Below the pieces are notes generated by a model that made no database searches, had not been told where the DNA came from, and saw only the letters and a list, made by a program, of their open reading frames with translations. The translations under genes were made by a program, and so were the position numbers. 44,640 nucleotides of DNA from DAOUAE01 sp034433795 (GTDB lineage: Bacteria; Chloroflexota; UBA6077; FW602-bin22; DAOUAE01). Positions 41,289 to 44,640 of the stretch are shown here, piece by piece. How positions within the stretch are numbered: the stretch's first letter is position 1; every line of letters starts with the position of its first letter. The stretch lies in assembly GCA_034433795.1 (NCBI GenBank), contig DAOUAE010000042.1:1-44640 (forward strand). Reading direction: 5' to 3'.

Positions 41289-42460
41289 GACCGCCGGCCG
41301 CGCCGACGCCCGCCGCTGAAGCGGCGCCGGTGGCTCTGACGGCCCGGGTGGGGGTCAACGGTCTCTTCCTGAGCCGTCCCCAGACCGGCACCGGCCAGTA
41401 CTGCCGGCACCTTCTGCAGGCCTACCAGCGACTGGGCGTGGCCTCCCGGATCGTCGTCCTCCACGGTCACTTCCCCGGTCTGGCCGGCGTCGGCGCGCCA
41501 GCGGGTGAGAGCCACTGGCGCAAACTCTGGATCGAACAGGTCGGCTGCCTGTGGGCGGCCCGCCGGGCCGGTGTGCGCCTGCTGCACTATCCGTATCTGG
41601 CGGCGCCGCTGGCCGCGCCCCTGCCGGTGGTGGTGACGGCCCATGACGCCATTCCTTTTCTCTTCCCCGCCTACCGGCAGGGCGTGCGCGTCCGGGCCTA
41701 CGTGGCCATGGTCGCCCTGGCCCTGCGTCGCGCCGCTCTGGTCCTGACCGATTCGACCGCCGCGGCCCGTGATCTTCGCCGACTGGGTCTCCCGGCGGAC
41801 CGCCTGCGGGTGGTGCCGCTCGGGGTCGAAGAGCGCTTCCAGCCGGGGGCCCCGGCCGACCAGGTCCGGGGGGTGGCCGAGCGCTACGGACTTGCGCCCG
41901 GACGGTTTCTGCTCTACCTGGGGGGGTTCGACCCGCGCAAAAACATCGCCGGCCTCGTCGAGGCCTACGCCCGGGCGCGGGCCCGCGGGCTGACCTATCC
42001 GCTGGTGCTGGCCGGCGCCCTGACCCCCGGGCCGCTGACCACCGACCCCCGGCCGCTCGCCCGGCGTCTGGGGGTGGCCGGCTGGGTTCGCTGTCTCGGT
42101 CCGGTCGCCGAGGCGGAGAAGCCCCTCCTCTACCAGGCGGCGGCGGCCTTTGTCTGGCCCTCTCTCTACGAAGGGTTCGGACTGCCGCCGCTGGAGGCGG
42201 TGGCCTGTGGGGTGCCGGTGGTCTGCAGCGACCGCTCCTCGCACCCGGAGGTGGTCGGGCCGGCCGCCCTGCTGGTCGACCCGACCGACCCGGAGGCGCT
42301 GGCCGAGGCGCTCTGCCGGATCGTCGCCGACGATGCCCTGCGGGCTCATCTTCGGGGCGTGGGGCCGGCCTGGGCCCGGCAGTTCACCTGGGAGCGCACC
42401 GCCCGGGAGACGCTGGAGGCCTACCGGGCCGTTCTGGGGGAGACGGCGTGCGGGTTGTAA
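41285..42460 (+). CDS. GT4 glycosyltransferase 2
   Basis: 391 aa GT-B fold, clearly related to the preceding enzyme: GVNGLFLSRPQTGTGQYCRH at the start, GGFDPRKNIAGLVEAY and SLYEGFGLPPLEAVACGVPVV in the C-terminal half. An Ala/Pro-rich N-terminal extension of about 20 residues is unusual for the family. The ATG is translationally coupled to the gene before it (ATGA), and the 3' end overlaps the next gene by 13 nt. Donor and acceptor are unknown. Confidence 0.88.
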   Translation: MRPPAAPTPAAEAAPVALTARVGVNGLFLSRPQTGTGQYCRHLLQAYQRLGVASRIVVLHGHFPGLAGVGAPAGESHWRKLWIEQVGCLWAARRAGVRLLHYPYLAAPLAAPLPVVVTAHDAIPFLFPAYRQGVRVRAYVAMVALALRRAALVLTDSTAAARDLRRLGLPADRLRVVPLGVEERFQPGAPADQVRGVAERYGLAPGRFLLYLGGFDPRKNIAGLVEAYARARARGLTYPLVLAGALTPGPLTTDPRPLARRLGVAGWVRCLGPVAEAEKPLLYQAAAAFVWPSLYEGFGLPPLEAVACGVPVVCSDRSSHPEVVGPAALLVDPTDPEALAEALCRIVADDALRAHLRGVGPAWARQFTWERTARETLEAYRAVLGETACGL

Positions 42461-43566
42461 TGCTCTCGAAAGCGATGGTGGCCTTGGCCTACCAGGCCAA
42501 GGCCACCGCCATCGCTCGCCTGGGCGTGGACCTGACCGTGGTTGTGCCACCCTTCTGGCGCGATGGGACGGTGATCCAGCGGCTGGAGCGGACGACCGGT
42601 GAGGGGTTCCGGCTGGTGGTCTGGCCGGTGCGGCTGGCCGGGCACTTCCACCTGCACTGGTACCCCGGCCTGGGGCGGCTGCTGGCGGCGGTCCGGCCGG
42701 ACCTCCTGCACATCGATGAAGAGCCCTACAACCTGGCGACCGTCCTGGCGCTGCAGGCCGGGCTGGCGGTGGGGGCGACCTGTCTCTTTTTCACCTGGCA
42801 GAACATCTTCAAGCGCTATCCCCCGCCGTTCGGCTGGTTCGAACGGCGGGTCTTGAGTCGGGCGGCCGGGGCCATCGCCGGCAACCGGGCGGCGGCCGGG
42901 GTGCTGGCCCGCAAGGGTTTTCGGGGGCCGGTGGTGGTTGTGCCGCAGTTCGGGGTGGACCTCACGCTCTTTCGCCCGCGTCCCCCACGGCGGCCCGGCG
43001 AGCCCTTTGTCATCGGCTACATCGGGCGGCTGGTCCCCCAGAAGGGCGTGTCTGATCTCCTCCAGGCCGTGCTGGGGTTGCGTGGCGACTGGCGGCTGGT
43101 CTTCCTCGGTGAGGGGCAGGAGCGCGCGGCGCTGGCCCGGCGGGCGGCCACGGCGGGGGTGAGCGAGCGGGTGACCTTTCTCCCGTGGGTGCCTTCGCGG
43201 GCGGTGGCCGACCACCTGCGTCGTTTCGACGTGCTGGTTCTGCCCTCGCGGTCGACCCCGCGGTGGCAGGAGCAGTTCGGGCGGGTGCTGGTCGAGGCGA
43301 TGGCCTGTGGCGTGCCGGTGGTCGGCTCCAGTTCGGGCGAGATCCCGCATGTCATCGGCGAGGCCGGGCTGGTCTACCCCGAGGGCGACTGCGCGGCGCT
43401 CCGCGCCTGTCTGGAACGGCTCTGGGCCGACCACGATCTCTGGCAGGCGTGCGCCCAGCGGGGGCTTGAGCGCGCGTCAGCGTTCGCCCACGAGCGGATC
43501 GCCGAGCAGACGGTGGCCTTCTACCGGCAGCTCAGAGAATCGTCTTGCCCAGCGCCGAGAGAATGA
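42448..43566 (+). CDS. GT4 glycosyltransferase 3
   Basis: 372 aa GT-B fold. It is more distant from the other two: MLSKAMVALAYQAKATAIA at the start, IGYIGRLVPQKGVSDLLQA, and PRWQEQFGRVLVEAMACGVPVVGSSSGEIPHVIG at the donor site, where the first Glu sits in QEQFGRVLVEAMA. It is the last gene of the operon. The GTG start has GGGGGAG upstream. Its final 35 nt overlap the 3' end of the arginase gene on the other strand; there is no terminator between them. Confidence 0.87.
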   Translation: MRVVMLSKAMVALAYQAKATAIARLGVDLTVVVPPFWRDGTVIQRLERTTGEGFRLVVWPVRLAGHFHLHWYPGLGRLLAAVRPDLLHIDEEPYNLATVLALQAGLAVGATCLFFTWQNIFKRYPPPFGWFERRVLSRAAGAIAGNRAAAGVLARKGFRGPVVVVPQFGVDLTLFRPRPPRRPGEPFVIGYIGRLVPQKGVSDLLQAVLGLRGDWRLVFLGEGQERAALARRAATAGVSERVTFLPWVPSRAVADHLRRFDVLVLPSRSTPRWQEQFGRVLVEAMACGVPVVGSSSGEIPHVIGEAGLVYPEGDCAALRACLERLWADHDLWQACAQRGLERASAFAHERIAEQTVAFYRQLRESSCPAPRE

Positions 43567-44467
43567 GCCCGGCGGCCAGCAGCCCCGTGCGGTTCCGTTC
43601 GTCCAGGATCGGGTTGACCTCGACCACCTCCAGCGAGCCGACGGCCCCGGTGGTGGCCAGGATCTCCATGGTCAGATGAGCCTCGCGGTAGGTCAGCCCG
43701 CCATCGACCGGTGTTCCCACGCCGGGGGCGAAGAGGGGGTCGACCACGTCGAGGTCGATGGAGACGTGCAGGCGGCCGGCCGGCGGGGCCAGGTAGTCCA
43801 GGGCCTCGCGCAGGACGGTCTGGATGCCGCGCAGGTCGACGTCGGTCATCGTGTAGACCCGCAGGTTGAGGTCGCGGATGAGTTGCTTCTCGCCGGGGTC
43901 GAGGTCGCGGACGCCGATGAGGACCAGGTGCTCGGGCGGCAGGCGCAGGCGGTCCCAGCCCAGGGTGGCGAAGGCCGGGGCGGCCGGGCCGAGGGCCACG
44001 GCCAGCGGCATGCCGTGGATGTTGCCCGAGGGGGTGGTCTTGGGGGTGTTGAGGTCGCCGTGGGCGTCGAGCCAGAGGACGCGCAGGTCCGGGTAGGCGG
44101 TGAGCAACGCCGCCAGGCTGCCGATGGCCAGCGAGTGGTCGCCGCCCAGCAGGACAGGGCGCGCCCCGCGCTCCAGGCTGGCCAGGACGGCGGCCCGAAC
44201 CGCCTGGCAGACCTGGAGGACCTCGGCGTGGTACCGGAGCGGGCCGGTGGCGGGGGGAAGGGCTTCTGCCACCGGGGCGCTGATGTTGCCCCGGTCGGTG
44301 ACGGTGTAGCCGAGGGCCCGGAGCTGGGCGATGAGCCCGGCGTGGCGAACGGCCGAGGGCCCCATGTCCACGCCCCGGCGGCCGGCGCCCAGGTCCAGCG
44401 GGACACCGATGACCTCGAGAGACGGCCGGCTCCCGCCGCCGGCCGGTGGCAACGCGAGCGGCAGCAT
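43532..44467 (-). CDS. rocF: Arginase
   Basis: 311 aa. Arginase hydrolyses arginine to ornithine and urea. All manganese ligands are present: His111 (GGDH), Asp134, His136, Asp138 (DAHGD) and Asp238, Asp240 (SIDLDVVDP), plus Glu283 in VVEVNP. GVPLDLGAGRRGVDMGPSA is specific to arginases rather than agmatinases. The ATG at 44467 was chosen because a -10 box ends 9 nt upstream; a longer reading runs into the insertion sequence and begins inside it. The leader is too short for a ribosome binding site. The right-hand insertion sequence begins 53 bp upstream of the ATG, leaving the promoter just intact. Confidence 0.93.
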   Translation of the reverse strand: MLPLALPPAGGGSRPSLEVIGVPLDLGAGRRGVDMGPSAVRHAGLIAQLRALGYTVTDRGNISAPVAEALPPATGPLRYHAEVLQVCQAVRAAVLASLERGARPVLLGGDHSLAIGSLAALLTAYPDLRVLWLDAHGDLNTPKTTPSGNIHGMPLAVALGPAAPAFATLGWDRLRLPPEHLVLIGVRDLDPGEKQLIRDLNLRVYTMTDVDLRGIQTVLREALDYLAPPAGRLHVSIDLDVVDPLFAPGVGTPVDGGLTYREAHLTMEILATTGAVGSLEVVEVNPILDERNRTGLLAAGLILSALGKTIL

Positions 44468-44476
44468 CCTGCGTAG

Positions 44477-44506
44477 ATTGTACGCCGGGGCCGATGGTCT
44501 TGTCTC
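44477..44506 (-). promoter_or_regulatory. Leaderless-type promoter of arginase
   Basis: Minus strand GAGACA (44501-44506), an 18-bp spacer and TACAAT (44477-44482). The ATG lies 9 nt after the -10, the same spacing as at 33689. The -35 is 14 bp from the insertion sequence boundary at 44521. Confidence 0.5.
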
Positions 44507-44520
44507 CTCCGGATCAGGGG

Positions 44521-44640
44521 GTGACTGTCCCACAGGCGGTGGGTAGGGGACTGGACAAGACGGGGCAGACTCTCCGGGAATAAAGGCAACACACCACCAC
44601 ACCCCAGGAGGCCTGCCCCATGGCCAGGATAACCCTCCGC
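44521..44640 (+). mobile_element. Right-hand insertion sequence end
   Basis: Inverted match to 19-138 with three substitutions, all within the 40 bp before the ribosome binding site. The element begins GTGACTGTCCC at 44521 and carries a leader, AGGAGG (44606-44611) and the start of a gene. The two copies therefore face outward. Their differences show that they are two distinct copies and not one copy read twice. Confidence 0.65.
44620..44640 (+). CDS. 5' end of an IS-borne gene, probable transposase (partial)
   Basis: Seven codons (MARITLR) identical to those of the left-hand copy, with AGGAGG 8 nt upstream. The gene continues beyond the window. Assignment as transposase rests only on its presence in a repeated element. 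Confidence 0.5.

Noticed and set aside
44467..44602. Longer arginase reading starting inside the insertion sequence
   Set aside because: The extra 45 residues are encoded by the repeat and by the promoter region and do not resemble any arginase N-terminus.

Overview
The window is GC-rich DNA (clearly above 60% G+C by eye) from a bacterium that is most likely a member of the Chloroflexota. The evidence is indirect: secreted proteins with very long Thr/Pro linkers, a repeated GWNW-type C-terminal module, AAA_32/LonC-type protease, many GTG starts and TGG-extended -10 promoters. The phylum is an inference; nothing seen fixes genus or family.

Both edges carry the same element. Positions 19-138 and 44521-44640 are inverted copies of a 120-bp sequence with three mismatches. 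Each leads outward through a strong ribosome binding site into the same start codon (MARITLR...). They look like the 5' ends of two copies of one insertion sequence, so the window is either an IS-bounded segment or a contig that broke at repeats.

Positions 156-18904 are a minus-strand block: a uronate-dehydrogenase-like SDR protein and a small partner; a secreted clan GH-A glycosidase; a giant secreted protein with ten carboxypeptidase-regulatory-like repeats; a YfhO-type membrane protein; MoaC; a membrane-anchored protein sharing a two-cysteine domain with the giant protein; an M36-like metallopeptidase with duplicated GWNW modules; a LonC-like protease; and a fuconolactonase-like amidohydrolase. 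Several of these proteins share otherwise unexplained domains, suggesting one cell-surface system.

Positions 18968-26911 hold carbohydrate and transport genes: an MFS exporter broken by a frameshift in a G8 run, a GH172/DUF2961 protein, a HAD hydrolase, a MATE exporter broken by an in-frame TGA, an unfamiliar polytopic membrane protein with a duplicated histidine motif, and two Gfo/Idh/MocA oxidoreductases in tandem. Positions 26923-29620 hold an orphan PhnD-type lipoprotein coupled to a 51-aa membrane protein, a divergent c-type cytochrome lipoprotein, a P-loop kinase and a GNAT acetyltransferase.

Positions 29682-33563 are the replication-origin neighbourhood: nadD, obg, a 430-bp non-coding region with six DnaA-box-like sites (one perfect), a small membrane protein gene, and dnaA. 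Most genes to the left of this point run leftward and most to the right run rightward, as expected around an origin. Positions 33689-43566 form one tightly packed plus-strand operon for surface polysaccharide (a glycosidase-like anchored protein, two O-antigen-ligase-like proteins, a UDP-xylose synthase-like enzyme, a flippase-like protein, three GT4 glycosyltransferases), apparently read from a leaderless promoter. An arginase gene, also with a leaderless-type promoter, lies between the operon and the right-hand insertion sequence. No tRNA, rRNA or CRISPR array was seen.
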